64,000 bases of DNA from NCBI GenBank assembly GCA_016709665.1, contig JADJMI010000026.1, positions 124,001 to 188,000 on the forward strand. The letters are read 5' to 3'. The notes under the pieces are model-generated. The model did not search any database, was not told the origin of the DNA, and saw nothing but the letters and a program-made list of their open reading frames with translations. Below, piece by piece: positions 34,138 to 43,612 of this stretch; the first letter of the stretch is position 1, and every line of letters begins with the position of its first letter. A program made the position numbers and the translations under genes. This DNA comes from Betaproteobacteria bacterium (GTDB taxonomy: Bacteria; Pseudomonadota; Gammaproteobacteria; Burkholderiales; Usitatibacteraceae).

Positions 34138-34497
34138 ATGAAGATCGGCATCCTCGTGAACGAGGGACCGTACCAGCGGCAGTCGAGCGACTCGGCCTGG
34201 CAGTTCTGCCAGGCCGCGATCGCCGCGGGACACGAGATCCAGCGCGTCTTCTTCTACCACGACGGCGTGAACAACGCGACGAAGCTCACCGACCCCCCGC
34301 AGGACGACCGCCACATCGTGAACCGCTGGAGCGCGCTGGCGCAGGAGCACAAGGTCGATCTGGTGGTGTGCGTCGCCGCCGCGCTTCGCCGCGGGATCGT
34401 CGAGGAGAACCTCGCGAAGGGCTTCCGCATCTCCGGGCTGGGGCAACTGGTGGAATCCGCGATCCAGGCCGACCGGCTCGTGGTCTTCGGCGACTGA
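34138..34497 (+). CDS. dsrE: Sulfurtransferase subunit DsrE
   Basis: 119 residues, with the sulfur-binding Cys at residue 78 in LVVCVAAALRRG, exactly the position of the active Cys of Allochromatium vinosum DsrE. DsrE forms a hexamer with DsrF and DsrH and passes sulfur to DsrC. dsrEFH marks the oxidative Dsr pathway. Confidence 0.95.
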   Translation: MKIGILVNEGPYQRQSSDSAWQFCQAAIAAGHEIQRVFFYHDGVNNATKLTDPPQDDRHIVNRWSALAQEHKVDLVVCVAAALRRGIVEENLAKGFRISGLGQLVESAIQADRLVVFGD

Positions 34498-34506
34498 AAG
34501 GCACCC

Positions 34507-34878
34507 GTGAGCGAAGGCGTCACCAAGAAGTTCCTGTTCGTGAACCGCAAGGCTCCCTACGGCTCCGTGTATGCCCTCGAGGGACTGGAAGTCGTCCTCA
34601 TCAGCGCGGCATTCGACCAGGACGTGAGCCTCGCCTTCATCGACGACGGCGTCTACCAGCTCCTGCGCGGGCAGGATACGAAGGCGATCGGCATGAAGAA
34701 CTTCTCGCCGACCTACCGCGCGCTGGAGGGCTACGACATCGAGAAGCTCTACGCCGAGCGCGAGTCGCTGGAGGCGCGGGGCGTGGCGGAAGGCGACCTG
34801 CTGGTCGACGTGAAGGTCCTCGGGCGCGAGGAGATGGCCGCCCTGATGGACGAACAGGACGTGGTGATCGGATTCTGA
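34507..34878 (+). CDS. dsrF: Sulfurtransferase complex subunit DsrF
   Basis: 123 residues, DsrEF fold, no Cys, as expected for the structural subunit. The core VSLAFIDDGVYQLLRGQDTKAIGMKNFSPTY is typical of DsrF/TusC. The start is a GTG nine bases after dsrE, with a GAAAGG site overlapping the dsrE stop. Confidence 0.93.
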   Translation: MSEGVTKKFLFVNRKAPYGSVYALEGLEVVLISAAFDQDVSLAFIDDGVYQLLRGQDTKAIGMKNFSPTYRALEGYDIEKLYAERESLEARGVAEGDLLVDVKVLGREEMAALMDEQDVVIGF

Positions 34879-34916
34879 CGGCGCCGCCACCGCGCGCGCC
34901 CCGACCGGAGGATGCC

Positions 34917-35210
34917 TTGCTTCACATCGTGAACAAATCGCCCCATGAGCGCAGCGCCCTCGCGGACTGCCTCGCACGGGCACGCGCCGGGCACGCCGTG
35001 CTGCTCATCGAGGATGCCGTCGTGGCGGCCACGCGGGGTTCGGCGGCGACGCTCGCGGCCGCGCCCGCCGGCGTGTCGCTGTACGTGCTTTCGCCGGACC
35101 TGCAGGCACGCGGCCTCGCCGGCCAGCTGGCCGAGGGCATCACGGCCGTCGACTATCGCGGCTTCGTCGACCTCGTCGCCGCGCAGCCGCGCGTGCAATC
35201 CTGGCTGTAG
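34917..35210 (+). CDS. dsrH: Sulfurtransferase complex subunit DsrH
   Basis: 97 residues, beginning MLHIVNKSPHERSALADCL. Cys18 corresponds to the conserved Cys of DsrH/TusB. The start is a TTG with GGAGG six bases upstream; a later ATG would remove the conserved N-terminus. It completes the DsrEFH hexamer. Confidence 0.9.
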   Translation: MLHIVNKSPHERSALADCLARARAGHAVLLIEDAVVAATRGSAATLAAAPAGVSLYVLSPDLQARGLAGQLAEGITAVDYRGFVDLVAAQPRVQSWL

Positions 35211-35245
35211 GCGGGCCGCCCCAACGAACCACCGAAGGAGAGACC

Positions 35246-35578
35246 ATGGGCATCGAAGTGAACGGCAAGACGTACGAGACGGACGAGGAGGGGTATCTCA
35301 CCAACCTCGGGGAATGGAACGAGGATGTGGCCGCGGCCATCGCGGTCGAGGAGAAGATCGACATGACCCAGAACCACTGGGAGGTCGTGAACTTCCTGCG
35401 CGAGTACTACAACGAGTACCAGATCGCCCCCGCGGTGCGCGTGCTCACCAAGGCCATCGGCAAGAAGCTCGGGCCCGAGAAGGCGAGCAATTCGTACCTG
35501 TACGAGCTCTTTCCCTACGGCCCGGCCAAGCAGGCGTGCAAGATCGCCGGCTTGCCCAAGCCCACGGGCTGCGTGTAG
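35246..35578 (+). CDS. dsrC: Sulfur carrier DsrC
   Basis: 110 residues with both redox Cys residues: Cys98 in AKQACKIAGLP and Cys109, the penultimate residue. These carry the trisulfide or persulfide that is the physiological substrate of DsrAB and DsrMKJOP. It contrasts with the Cys-free paralogue at 22326-22652. A GAAGGAGAG site precedes the ATG. Confidence 0.96.
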   Translation: MGIEVNGKTYETDEEGYLTNLGEWNEDVAAAIAVEEKIDMTQNHWEVVNFLREYYNEYQIAPAVRVLTKAIGKKLGPEKASNSYLYELFPYGPAKQACKIAGLPKPTGCV

Positions 35579-35603
35579 CCCCCGGCCGAGCCGGAAGCGG
35601 GCC

Positions 35604-36344
35604 ATGGCGGCGGCCTCCGTCCTATTCGCCGCGCTGTTCTACGCGGCCACCGCGGTGCTGGTCGTCGGCCTGGCGCTTCGAATCCGGCTGTACGCCGGAA
35701 CGCCCGCGCCCTTGAAGATTCCCACCACGCCCGCGCCGGTGACGCGCGGTGGCGTGGCCTTGCGCCTGGTGCGGGAGGTGGCGTTCTTCGAGAGCCTGTT
35801 CAAGGCGAGCCTGTGGACGTGGCTCTTCGGCTGGGTCTTCCACGCGGCGCTCGCGCTCGTGCTGCTTCGCCACCTGCGCTATTTCGTCGAGCCGGTGCCG
35901 GCCGTCCTCGCCTTCGTGCAGCCCTTCGGCATCCTCGCGGGTTTCGCGATGGCGGCGGGGCTCGCCGGGCTCTGGGCGCGCCGCTTCCTCGTCGACCGCG
36001 TGCGCTACATCTCGACGCCCTCGGATCACCTGATGCTCGCCCTGCTCCTGGCGATCGCCGGCACGGGCCTCGCCATGAAGTACCTGGCGGGGACGGACGT
36101 GGTGGCCGTGAAGTCGTTCTTCCTGGGTTTGATGGCCCTGGACCCGCAGCCCCTGCCGGCAGATGCGCTCCTGTACGCCCACCTCGGACTCGTCGCGGCG
36201 CTGATGATCGTGTTCCCGTTCTCGAAGCTCCTGCACGCGCCCGGCCTCTTTTTCAGCCCCTCGCGCAACCAGGCCGACGACCCGCGGGAACGGCGGCATC
36301 TCGCGCCCTGGGCGGCGCGGCTGGAATCCGACGGGAAGCCGTAA
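35604..36344 (+). CDS. dsrM: DsrM, haem b membrane subunit of DsrMKJOP
   Basis: 246 residues, a NarI-like quinone-interacting cytochrome b with about five membrane helices. His residues in the segments FGWVFHAALALVLLRHLRYF and LLYAHLGLVAALMI are likely haem ligands. It is the inner-membrane anchor of DsrK. Its stop overlaps the dsrK start by one base (TAATG). Confidence 0.93.
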   Translation: MAAASVLFAALFYAATAVLVVGLALRIRLYAGTPAPLKIPTTPAPVTRGGVALRLVREVAFFESLFKASLWTWLFGWVFHAALALVLLRHLRYFVEPVPAVLAFVQPFGILAGFAMAAGLAGLWARRFLVDRVRYISTPSDHLMLALLLAIAGTGLAMKYLAGTDVVAVKSFFLGLMALDPQPLPADALLYAHLGLVAALMIVFPFSKLLHAPGLFFSPSRNQADDPRERRHLAPWAARLESDGKP

Positions 36345-37870
36345 TGGCCGACGTCACCGCCCCGCCGCTGCGGCCTTTCCCGGTCGCGCCCCCGGTCGTC
36401 CCGGACGCGATGGCGGCCTCGAAGCCCTACGTCGCCAACGAGAAGATGCAGGAGGCGCTGGGGTTCCCCGGCAGCCTCGTCGACGACTGGCACGACCGCG
36501 CCATCGCGAAAATGGGCGAGCTGCTCGGGAACTACCGCTCGCTGCGCGTCTACCTCGACGCCTGCGTGCACTGCGGCGCCTGCTCGGACAAGTGCCACTA
36601 CTACCTCGGGACGGGCGACCCGAAGAACATGCCGGTGGCCCGCCAGGACCTCATGCGCGGGGTCTACCGCCGGCACTTCACGGTCGCGGGAAAGCTCTTC
36701 CCGAAGCTGGTGGGCGCCACCGATCTCACGAAGGACCTGCTCGACGACTGGTACAAGTACTACAACCAGTGCTCCGAGTGCCGGCGCTGCTCGGTGTTCT
36801 GCCCGTATGGCATCGACACGGCGGAAGTGACGATGGCCGCCAAGGAGATTCTCGATACGGTCGGATACGGGCAGAAGTACTCGAACGAGATCATCGGGAA
36901 GGTCCACCGGATCGGCAACAACCTGGGCCTGCCCGGTCCGGCGCTCGAGGACACCCTGCTCGGGCTGGAGGAGGACACGAAGGAGGAGACCGGGGCCGAC
37001 GTGAAGTTCCCGCTCGACCAGAAGGGCGCCGAGGTGCTCCTCGTCACGCCCTCGGCCGACTTCTTCGCCGAGCCGCACGTCGAGAGCCTCATCGGCTATG
37101 CCAAGGTGTTCCACCAGGCGGGCATCTCCTGGACCCTCTCGTCGCACGCGTCGGAGGCGGGCAACTTCGGCCTGTTCATCGGCAACTACGAGCAGATGCG
37201 CACGATCGCGCTGCGGATACGCGAAGCCGCGCTCGAGCTCGGCGTGAAGCGCATCGTCGTCGGCGAGTGCGGCCACGCCTGGCGGGTCGCCTACAGCTTC
37301 TGGAACACGCTCGCCGGCATCGGCGCGGGAGGGGACGACCCCTTCGCGCGCCAGTTGCAGGCGCAGCTCGACTCGCGCTACCGGCAACCGACCCACATCT
37401 GCGAGCTCACCTGGGATCTCATCGAGCGCGGCGCCCTCGTGCTGGACGCAGAGGCGAACGACCATCGCGTCGTCACCTTCCACGACTCGTGCAACGTCGC
37501 GCGCGCCTCGCGCATGGGAGACACGCCGGGCGGGCAGTTCGAGATCCCGCGCGCGATCGTGCGGGCGGTCTCCAACCGCTACGTCGAGATGCGCCCGGGC
37601 ACGACCCGCGAGGCGACCTTCTGCTGCGGCGGGGGTGGGGGGCTGCTCACCGACGAGCTCCTCGACCTGCGCGTGAAGGGGGCGCTGCCGCGCATGGAGT
37701 CCCTGCGCGAGGTGGCCGATGGCCACGGCGTGAATTTCATGGCCACGATCTGCGCGATCTGCAAGGCGCAGTTCACCAAGGTGCTGCCCTACTACGGCTT
37801 CGACCGGAGCATGGTCGGCGGCGTGCACCAGCTCGTCAGCACCGCGATCCGCCTGGGCGCGAAGTCCTAG
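36344..37870 (+). CDS. dsrK: DsrK, HdrD-like iron-sulfur subunit of DsrMKJOP
   Basis: 508 residues, cytoplasmic face of the complex. Two [4Fe-4S] motifs occur: CVHCGACSDKC near residue 71 and CSECRRCSVFC near 144. Two CCG domains follow, with FHDSCNVAR and TFCCGGGGGLLTDE plus CAICKAQF, which form the catalytic non-cubane cluster in heterodisulfide reductases. It is thought to act on DsrC thiols or disulfide. Confidence 0.95.
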   Translation: MADVTAPPLRPFPVAPPVVPDAMAASKPYVANEKMQEALGFPGSLVDDWHDRAIAKMGELLGNYRSLRVYLDACVHCGACSDKCHYYLGTGDPKNMPVARQDLMRGVYRRHFTVAGKLFPKLVGATDLTKDLLDDWYKYYNQCSECRRCSVFCPYGIDTAEVTMAAKEILDTVGYGQKYSNEIIGKVHRIGNNLGLPGPALEDTLLGLEEDTKEETGADVKFPLDQKGAEVLLVTPSADFFAEPHVESLIGYAKVFHQAGISWTLSSHASEAGNFGLFIGNYEQMRTIALRIREAALELGVKRIVVGECGHAWRVAYSFWNTLAGIGAGGDDPFARQLQAQLDSRYRQPTHICELTWDLIERGALVLDAEANDHRVVTFHDSCNVARASRMGDTPGGQFEIPRAIVRAVSNRYVEMRPGTTREATFCCGGGGGLLTDELLDLRVKGALPRMESLREVADGHGVNFMATICAICKAQFTKVLPYYGFDRSMVGGVHQLVSTAIRLGAKS

Positions 37871-37901
37871 TCGCGCACCCACCCCCCAACCGGAGGCACC
37901 C

Positions 37902-39860
37902 GTGTCCACCCAACCCGCCGACAGCGATTCCAGCACCAAGCTCACCTTCCGCCGCTACGCGGACGGCGACGCGAGCCCGCCGGAGTGGCGGGAAGCCATC
38001 TTCCAGGCTTCCTACACGCACAAGTGCCCGACCTACATCCAGTCGACCCCGCCTTGCCAGGGAGCCTGTCCGTCGGGCGAGGACATCCGTGGCTGGCTGC
38101 AGGTCGCCCGCGGCACGGAGAAGCCCCCGCAGGGCGTCTCGTGGCAGGAATACGCCTGGCGCCGCCTCACGGAGGCGAACCCGTTCCCATCGGTCATGGG
38201 ACGGGTATGTCCCGCGCCGTGCGAGACCGGCTGCAACCGCAACGAGGTGGAGGACCACGTCGGCATCAATTCCGTCGAGCATTTCCTGGGCGAGTACGCC
38301 ATCGCGAAGGGGCTCGCGTTCAGGCGCCCTGAGACCTCCACGGGCAAGAAGGTCGCGGTGATCGGCGGCGGGCCGGCGGGCCTGTCGTGCGCCTACCAGC
38401 TGGCGCTCAAGGGGCATGCCGTCACGATCTTCGACGAGCACGAGCACCTGGGCGGCATGATGCGCTACGGCATCCCGGGCTTCCGGACGCCCCGCGAGGT
38501 TCTCGACGCGGAGATCCGGCGCATCCTCGACCTGGGCGTCGAGGCGAAGCTCAATTGCCGCATCGGGACCGACGTCACGATGGAGGATCTCCGGCGCGAC
38601 TACCAGGCCGTCTTCCTGGGCATGGGCGCGCAATCGGGCCGCGCGCTGCCGGCGCCGGACGCGGATGCGCCCAACGTGGTGACGGCCACGTCCTTCCTGC
38701 GCGCGTTCAACGACGGGCGCCTTCGCCACGTCGGCAAGCGCGTGGTGGTGGTCGGCGGCGGCGACACGTCGATCGACGTGGCCACGGTCGCGCGCCGCCT
38801 GGGCCACATCGAGCACGCGAAACCCACGGACATGGAGCGCGCGATCGCCGGCCACATGGCGCACGACGTGGCCAAGGTGTCGGTGGCGCAGGGCGCGGAA
38901 GTGACCCTGACCTCGATCTTCGCGATCGACGGCATGCAGGCCAACAAGCACGAGATCGAGCAGGCGCTCGCCGAGGGCATCGCCATTCGCGGCGGTCTCG
39001 CCCCGGTGGGCATCGTGCGCGGGCCGGACGGGCGCGCGACCGCGCTGCGCGTGGCCCACTGCCACGCCAGGTTCGTCGCCGGCAAGCTGCAGATCGACGT
39101 GAAACCCGGCACCGAGGAGGACATTCCCGCCGACCTCATCGTCTCGGCCGTCGGCCAGGCGGTGGACTTCTCCGGGCTCGAGGAGTTCGACTCCGGCAAG
39201 GGCATGGTCGCGGCCGACCGCAACTACCAGGTGCCGGGCAAGCCGGGCGTCTTCGCCGGCGGCGACGTCCTGCGGCCCCACCTGCTCACCACGGCCATCG
39301 GCCACGGCTCCATCGCGGCGGACGGAATCGACCGGTACCTGCGCGGCGAGGAGCCCGAAAAGCGCCCGAAGATCGACGCGCACCAGTTCGACCTGATGCG
39401 CAAGATGATCGAGAAGGGCCTCACGATCGCGTCGGCGACCGGGCCCATGCACGGCACGGATGCCTCGAACGCGGCGGTGCACAACTACGACAACCGCTCG
39501 GAACGCTACGTGATCAAGCACGAGGAGCTCTACCTGGGCCACTTCGGCTACACGCCCCGGGTGAAGCGCAACGTGATCACGCTCAGCAAGGAAAGCGCGC
39601 TGGGCAACTTCGAGGAGCGCCTGCAGCCCCTGCTCGAGGCCCAGGCGGTCGAGGAAGCCAAGCGCTGCATGAGCTGCGGCCTGTGCTTCGAGTGCGACAA
39701 CTGCGTGGTCTACTGCCCGCAGACGGCCGTGTTCAAGGTCCCGAAGGCGAAGTCGACCACCGGGCGCTATGTGGACACCGACTACGACAAGTGCATCGGC
39801 TGCCACATCTGCAGCGACGTGTGCCCGACGGGCTACATCCAGATGGGGCTGGGCGAGTGA
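37902..39860 (+). CDS. dsrL: DsrL, iron-sulfur flavoprotein NAD(P)H:acceptor oxidoreductase
   Basis: 652 residues. The N-terminal part has Cys clusters (CPTYIQSTPPCQGACPSG and CPAPCETGCNR) like glutamate synthase small subunits. FAD and NAD(P) Rossmann motifs are at VAVIGGGPAGLSCAYQ (about 150) and VVVVGGGDTSIDVA (about 283). The C-terminal ferredoxin domain has CMSCGLCFECDNCVVYCP and CIGCHICSDVCPTG. DsrL couples the sulfur-oxidising Dsr system to NAD(P). The start is a GTG with a GGAGG site. Confidence 0.95.
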   Translation: MSTQPADSDSSTKLTFRRYADGDASPPEWREAIFQASYTHKCPTYIQSTPPCQGACPSGEDIRGWLQVARGTEKPPQGVSWQEYAWRRLTEANPFPSVMGRVCPAPCETGCNRNEVEDHVGINSVEHFLGEYAIAKGLAFRRPETSTGKKVAVIGGGPAGLSCAYQLALKGHAVTIFDEHEHLGGMMRYGIPGFRTPREVLDAEIRRILDLGVEAKLNCRIGTDVTMEDLRRDYQAVFLGMGAQSGRALPAPDADAPNVVTATSFLRAFNDGRLRHVGKRVVVVGGGDTSIDVATVARRLGHIEHAKPTDMERAIAGHMAHDVAKVSVAQGAEVTLTSIFAIDGMQANKHEIEQALAEGIAIRGGLAPVGIVRGPDGRATALRVAHCHARFVAGKLQIDVKPGTEEDIPADLIVSAVGQAVDFSGLEEFDSGKGMVAADRNYQVPGKPGVFAGGDVLRPHLLTTAIGHGSIAADGIDRYLRGEEPEKRPKIDAHQFDLMRKMIEKGLTIASATGPMHGTDASNAAVHNYDNRSERYVIKHEELYLGHFGYTPRVKRNVITLSKESALGNFEERLQPLLEAQAVEEAKRCMSCGLCFECDNCVVYCPQTAVFKVPKAKSTTGRYVDTDYDKCIGCHICSDVCPTGYIQMGLGE

Positions 39861-39888
39861 GCGTGACGCCCGCACCCCGGGAGGGCGC

Positions 39889-40263
39889 GTGCGCGTGATC
39901 GCCGCGGGCCTGCTGGCGTTCGTCCTGGCCGGCGTCGCGTGGGCGGGGTCGCGCGCGCCGGTGCTCGACGCGCCCCGGGGCGAGAAGTGCGTCGAGGACG
40001 CCGCCACGATGCGCCGCAGCCACATGGATTTCCTTCGTCACCAGCGGGACGAAACCGTCCATCGCGGGATACGCGGCGCCCGCCACAGCCTCGCCGGATG
40101 CGTCGAATGCCACGCCAACGCGAAGGACGGCGCCGTGCTCGGCTCGCCCTCGCATTTCTGCCAGGGGTGCCACGCCTACGCGGCCGTGAAGCTCGACTGC
40201 TTCGAATGCCACGCGAGCCGCACCCGCGCGGCGCAGGCCGGCCGGCCGGCGAGATCGCCATGA
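39889..40263 (+). CDS. dsrJ: DsrJ, periplasmic trihaem cytochrome c
   Basis: 124 residues with three haem motifs, CVECH, CQGCH and CFECH. The uncleaved or cleaved signal anchor is at about residues 1-19 (VIAAGLLAFVLAGVAWA). A further conserved Cys (GEKCVED) could ligate one haem in the unusual His/Cys manner known for DsrJ. The GTG start at 39889 has GGGAGGG five bases upstream. Confidence 0.9.
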   Translation: MRVIAAGLLAFVLAGVAWAGSRAPVLDAPRGEKCVEDAATMRRSHMDFLRHQRDETVHRGIRGARHSLAGCVECHANAKDGAVLGSPSHFCQGCHAYAAVKLDCFECHASRTRAAQAGRPARSP

Positions 40264-40991
40264 ACCCGGTCGATACCAGCCGGCGCGCGTTCCTCGGCGG
40301 CACCGCGGCGTTCGCCGGCGTGGCGCTGGCGCCCGGCATCCTGCTCTACGAGTACGCGGCCGCGAAGGCGCCTGGCGAGGCGGTGAGCTCCGCCGTGCGC
40401 TGGGGCATGCTCGTCGACACGACGCGCTGCGCCAGCGGCTGCACCGCCTGCGTGGACGCCTGCCACTCGGAGCACGGCGTCCCGAAGCCCGCTCGCCCGA
40501 CCGACGCGCAGTGGATCCGCAAGGTGGAACTCAAGGACTTGCGCACCGGCGCCGTCCGTTCCGCGCCGGTCATGTGCCAGCACTGCGCCGAGCCGCCGTG
40601 CGTGGACGTGTGCCCGACGGGGGCCTCCTTCAAGCGGGCCGACGGGATCGTGCTCGTCGATCGCCACACCTGCATCGGCTGCCGCTACTGCATGATGGCC
40701 TGCCCCTACAAGGCGAGGAGCTTCGTGCACGAGCCGACCGCCGGGCAGAAGACGGACACGCCGCGCGGCAAGGGTTGCGTCGAGAGCTGCAACCTCTGCG
40801 TCCATCGCGTCGACAGGGGCGGCACGCCGGCGTGCGTGGAGGCGTGCGCCGACGCGGGACACCGGGCGATCGTCTTCGGCGACCTGAACGATCCGGCGAG
40901 CGAGATCGCCCAGCGCGTGCGCGCCGCGACCACCACGCAGCTGCGCGCCGACCTGCGCACGGACAACGGCGTGCGCTACCTGGGGCTCTGA
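40260..40991 (+). CDS. dsrO: DsrO, periplasmic ferredoxin-like subunit
   Basis: 243 residues with a Tat signal (SRRAFLGG, residues 7-14). Four cluster-binding groups follow: CASGCTACVDACH, CQHCAEPPCVDVCP, CIGCRYCMMACP and CNLC with CVEACADAGH. It carries electrons between DsrJ and DsrP on the periplasmic side. The ATG overlaps the dsrJ stop (ATGA). Confidence 0.94.
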   Translation: MNPVDTSRRAFLGGTAAFAGVALAPGILLYEYAAAKAPGEAVSSAVRWGMLVDTTRCASGCTACVDACHSEHGVPKPARPTDAQWIRKVELKDLRTGAVRSAPVMCQHCAEPPCVDVCPTGASFKRADGIVLVDRHTCIGCRYCMMACPYKARSFVHEPTAGQKTDTPRGKGCVESCNLCVHRVDRGGTPACVEACADAGHRAIVFGDLNDPASEIAQRVRAATTTQLRADLRTDNGVRYLGL

Positions 40992-40993
40992 CC

Positions 40994-42217
40994 ATGTCCA
41001 CCCGTCCCGCGCCCGCGCATCGTTCGCCTCCCGCCTGGCCTTCGGGCACGGCGCCGCGGGGATTCGCGGCCCTCGCGGCGGCCGGTGCCGCGGTGCTCGC
41101 GGTCGCGCTGGGCGCGGCCCATTACATGGAAGAGCACGGCCATGTCGTGACCGGGATGGGCAACCAGGTCGTGTGGGGCCTGCCGCACGTGTTCGCCCTC
41201 TTCCTCATCGTGGCCTCCTCGGGCGCGCTCAACGTCGCTTCCGTGGGATCGGTGTTCGGCGAGGCGGCCTACAAGCGGCGCGCCCCGGTTTCGGCGCTGC
41301 TCGCGCTGGCGCTGCTCGCCGGCGGCCTCATGGTGCTGGTGCTGGACCTCGGCCGCCCCGAGCGGCTCGTCGTCGCCGCCACCCACTACAATTTCCGCTC
41401 GATCTTCGCGTGGAACATGATCCTGTACAACGGCTTTCTCGCGATCCTCGTCGCCTATCTCTGGACGAACCTCGAGCGCCGGTTCGTGCCGCTATCGACT
41501 CCGGTGGGGATCCTCGCCTTCGTCTGGCGGATCGTGCTCACCACGGGCACCGGGTCGATCTTCGGGTTCCTGGTGTCGCGGCAGGGCTACGCGTCGGGCC
41601 TCGTGGCGCCGCTGTTCATCGCGATGTCGCTCGCCTGGGGGCTGGCGGTCTTCCTGCTCGTCCAGGGCGCCCTGGCGCGTTGGCACGACGCGCCGGTGCC
41701 GGAGGCTTTCCGCCTTCGCCTGCGCCGCTTGCTGGGCGTGTTCGTGGCCACCGTGGCCTATCTCACCGCCGTCCTGCACCTGACCAACCTGTACTGGGCG
41801 AAGCAGGCGGCCTTCGAACGCTTCATCCTCGTCGACGGGGCGCCCTACGCGTGGCTTTTCTGGGCAGGCTGGGCAGGCGTGGGCACCGCCGTCCCGCTGG
41901 TGATCGCGTTCCACCCCCGGCTGGCCGGACCGCGCGCGACGACGATCGCCGCGCTGGCGGTCATCGCGGGAGCCTTCGCGCAACTCTACGTGTTCATCGT
42001 CGGCGCCCAGGCGTTTCCGCTCGAGATCTTCCCGGGCTACGCCACCTCCAGCGCCTTCCGGGACGGCGCGGTCGCGCCCTACGTCCCGAGCCTGCCCGAG
42101 GCGCTCCTGGGCCTGGGGGGCATCGCCCTCGCTTATCTGATCGTGCTGGCGGGCGCCCGGCTCTTCGACGTGGTCCCGCGGGGGATCGACGCACCGGCCG
42201 CGGACGGCGGCGGCTGA
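40994..42217 (+). CDS. dsrP: DsrP, NrfD-like membrane subunit
   Basis: 407 residues with about ten membrane helices, NrfD/PsrC family. The N-terminal segment GAAHYMEEHGHVVTGMGNQVVWGLPHVFA is typical of DsrP. It exchanges electrons with the quinone pool and completes DsrMKJOP. It starts two bases after the dsrO stop. Confidence 0.94.
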   Translation: MSTRPAPAHRSPPAWPSGTAPRGFAALAAAGAAVLAVALGAAHYMEEHGHVVTGMGNQVVWGLPHVFALFLIVASSGALNVASVGSVFGEAAYKRRAPVSALLALALLAGGLMVLVLDLGRPERLVVAATHYNFRSIFAWNMILYNGFLAILVAYLWTNLERRFVPLSTPVGILAFVWRIVLTTGTGSIFGFLVSRQGYASGLVAPLFIAMSLAWGLAVFLLVQGALARWHDAPVPEAFRLRLRRLLGVFVATVAYLTAVLHLTNLYWAKQAAFERFILVDGAPYAWLFWAGWAGVGTAVPLVIAFHPRLAGPRATTIAALAVIAGAFAQLYVFIVGAQAFPLEIFPGYATSSAFRDGAVAPYVPSLPEALLGLGGIALAYLIVLAGARLFDVVPRGIDAPAADGGG

Positions 42218-42223
42218 CACCCC

Positions 42224-43612
42224 ATGTCCGGCATCCTGCTCTCGGCCGCCTGGAAGTCTTCCGGGAAGACGACGATCTCGATCGGCCTCATCGCGTCGCT
42301 GGCGGCGCGCGGCATCGCGGTGCAACCCTTCAAGAAGGGTCCGGACTACATCGACCCCATGTGGCTCGGCGTCGCGGCCGGGCGCGCCTGCCGCAATCTC
42401 GATCCGCGCCTGCAGGGGGCGGGCCTCGAGTCCTACTTCGCGCAGCACGCGGCGGGAGCGGACCTCGCCTTCGTCGAGGGCAGCCTGGGCCTTCACGACG
42501 GCTTCTCGCCCGACGGGTCCGACAGCAACGCGAACGTCGCGCGCCGGCTGGGCCTGCCGGTCGTCGTCGTGCTCGACAGCCGCGGTCTCACGCGCGGGAT
42601 CGCCGCGATCCTCAAGGGGCTGCAGGTGTTCGATCCGGCGGTCACGATCGCCGGGGTCATCCTCAACCGGCTCGCCAGCCCGCGCCACGAGGGCAAGCTG
42701 CGCGACGCAATCGAGCGCCATACCGACGTGCCCGTGCTCGGGGCGTTGGCCGAGCAACCGGCGCTCAGCCTCGTGGAACGCCACCTCGGGCTCATGCCGA
42801 GCAACGAGGCCGCCGAACCGGCGCGCACGGCCGACCGGCTGGCCGAGGTGGTGAGCGGCGCCGTCGACGTCGATGCGGTCGTGGCCATCTCCCGGCGGGC
42901 CCGCATGCCATCGAGGGTCCCCGCGGCTCGCACGCCGTCGCCCCGCGAGGACGACGTGCGGGTGGCCATCGCCCGCGACCGGGCATTCGGGTTCTACTAT
43001 CCGGACGATCTCGACGCTCTCCAGGAAGCCGGCGCACGACTCGTCGAGATCGACATGGTGAGGGACCGGGGCCTCGCCGGCGCCGATGCCCTGTTCCTGG
43101 GCGGTGGCTTTCCGGAGATGCTCGGACGGGCGCTGGAGGCCAACACGGCGATGCGCGAGGCGGTGCGCTCGGCCGCCGAGCGCGGCATGCCGGTCTACGC
43201 CGAGTGCGGCGGCCTCATGTACCTCGCGCGCACGCTGACGCACGAGGGCGAGTCGCGCGCCATGGCCGGTGTCCTGCCCCTCGACGTCGTGATGCATGCC
43301 AAGCCCGTGGGCAAGGGGTACGTCACGCTCGAGGAGACGCACCACCATCCTTGGCCGAGGGGCCGAGGCGAGGTGCTCGGGCACGAGTTCCATTATTCCA
43401 GCGTCGAGAACGCCGATCCTTCCCTGCGCTTCGCCTACCGGGTCAAGCGAGGGCACGGCATCGCGGACGGCCTCGATGGCGTCGTGCATCGCAACGTGCT
43501 CGCCTCCTATGCGCATTTGCGCTGCGTCGGCGGCGAGGACTGGGCGCGGCGATTCGTCGAGTACGTGCGGGCGTGCATGGCCGCGCAGGCGACGGCGGGC
43601 GCGGCGGCATGA
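42224..43612 (+). CDS. dsrN: DsrN, cobyrinate a,c-diamide synthase-like amidase
   Basis: 462 residues. The ATP-binding N-terminus (SAAWKSSGKTTISIGLIASL) and the C-terminal class I glutamine amidotransferase domain with Cys in YAECGGLMYLAR are complete. In sulfur oxidisers DsrN is thought to amidate siroheme for DsrAB; CbiA/CobB are the cobalamin relatives. The position inside the dsr operon decides the name. Confidence 0.92.
   Translation: MSGILLSAAWKSSGKTTISIGLIASLAARGIAVQPFKKGPDYIDPMWLGVAAGRACRNLDPRLQGAGLESYFAQHAAGADLAFVEGSLGLHDGFSPDGSDSNANVARRLGLPVVVVLDSRGLTRGIAAILKGLQVFDPAVTIAGVILNRLASPRHEGKLRDAIERHTDVPVLGALAEQPALSLVERHLGLMPSNEAAEPARTADRLAEVVSGAVDVDAVVAISRRARMPSRVPAARTPSPREDDVRVAIARDRAFGFYYPDDLDALQEAGARLVEIDMVRDRGLAGADALFLGGGFPEMLGRALEANTAMREAVRSAAERGMPVYAECGGLMYLARTLTHEGESRAMAGVLPLDVVMHAKPVGKGYVTLEETHHHPWPRGRGEVLGHEFHYSSVENADPSLRFAYRVKRGHGIADGLDGVVHRNVLASYAHLRCVGGEDWARRFVEYVRACMAAQATAGAAA

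Noticed and set aside
30567..34151. Very long minus-strand frame across dsrA and dsrB
   Set aside because: Only its last part, from about 31223, is a real gene (Cas6-like). The rest is opposite dsrAB and has low-complexity Arg/Val/His content.
42224..43612. Cobalamin biosynthesis enzyme CobB/CbiA
   Set aside because: It is inside the dsr operon and no other cobalamin genes occur except cobA, which siroheme synthesis also needs; DsrN is the better name.
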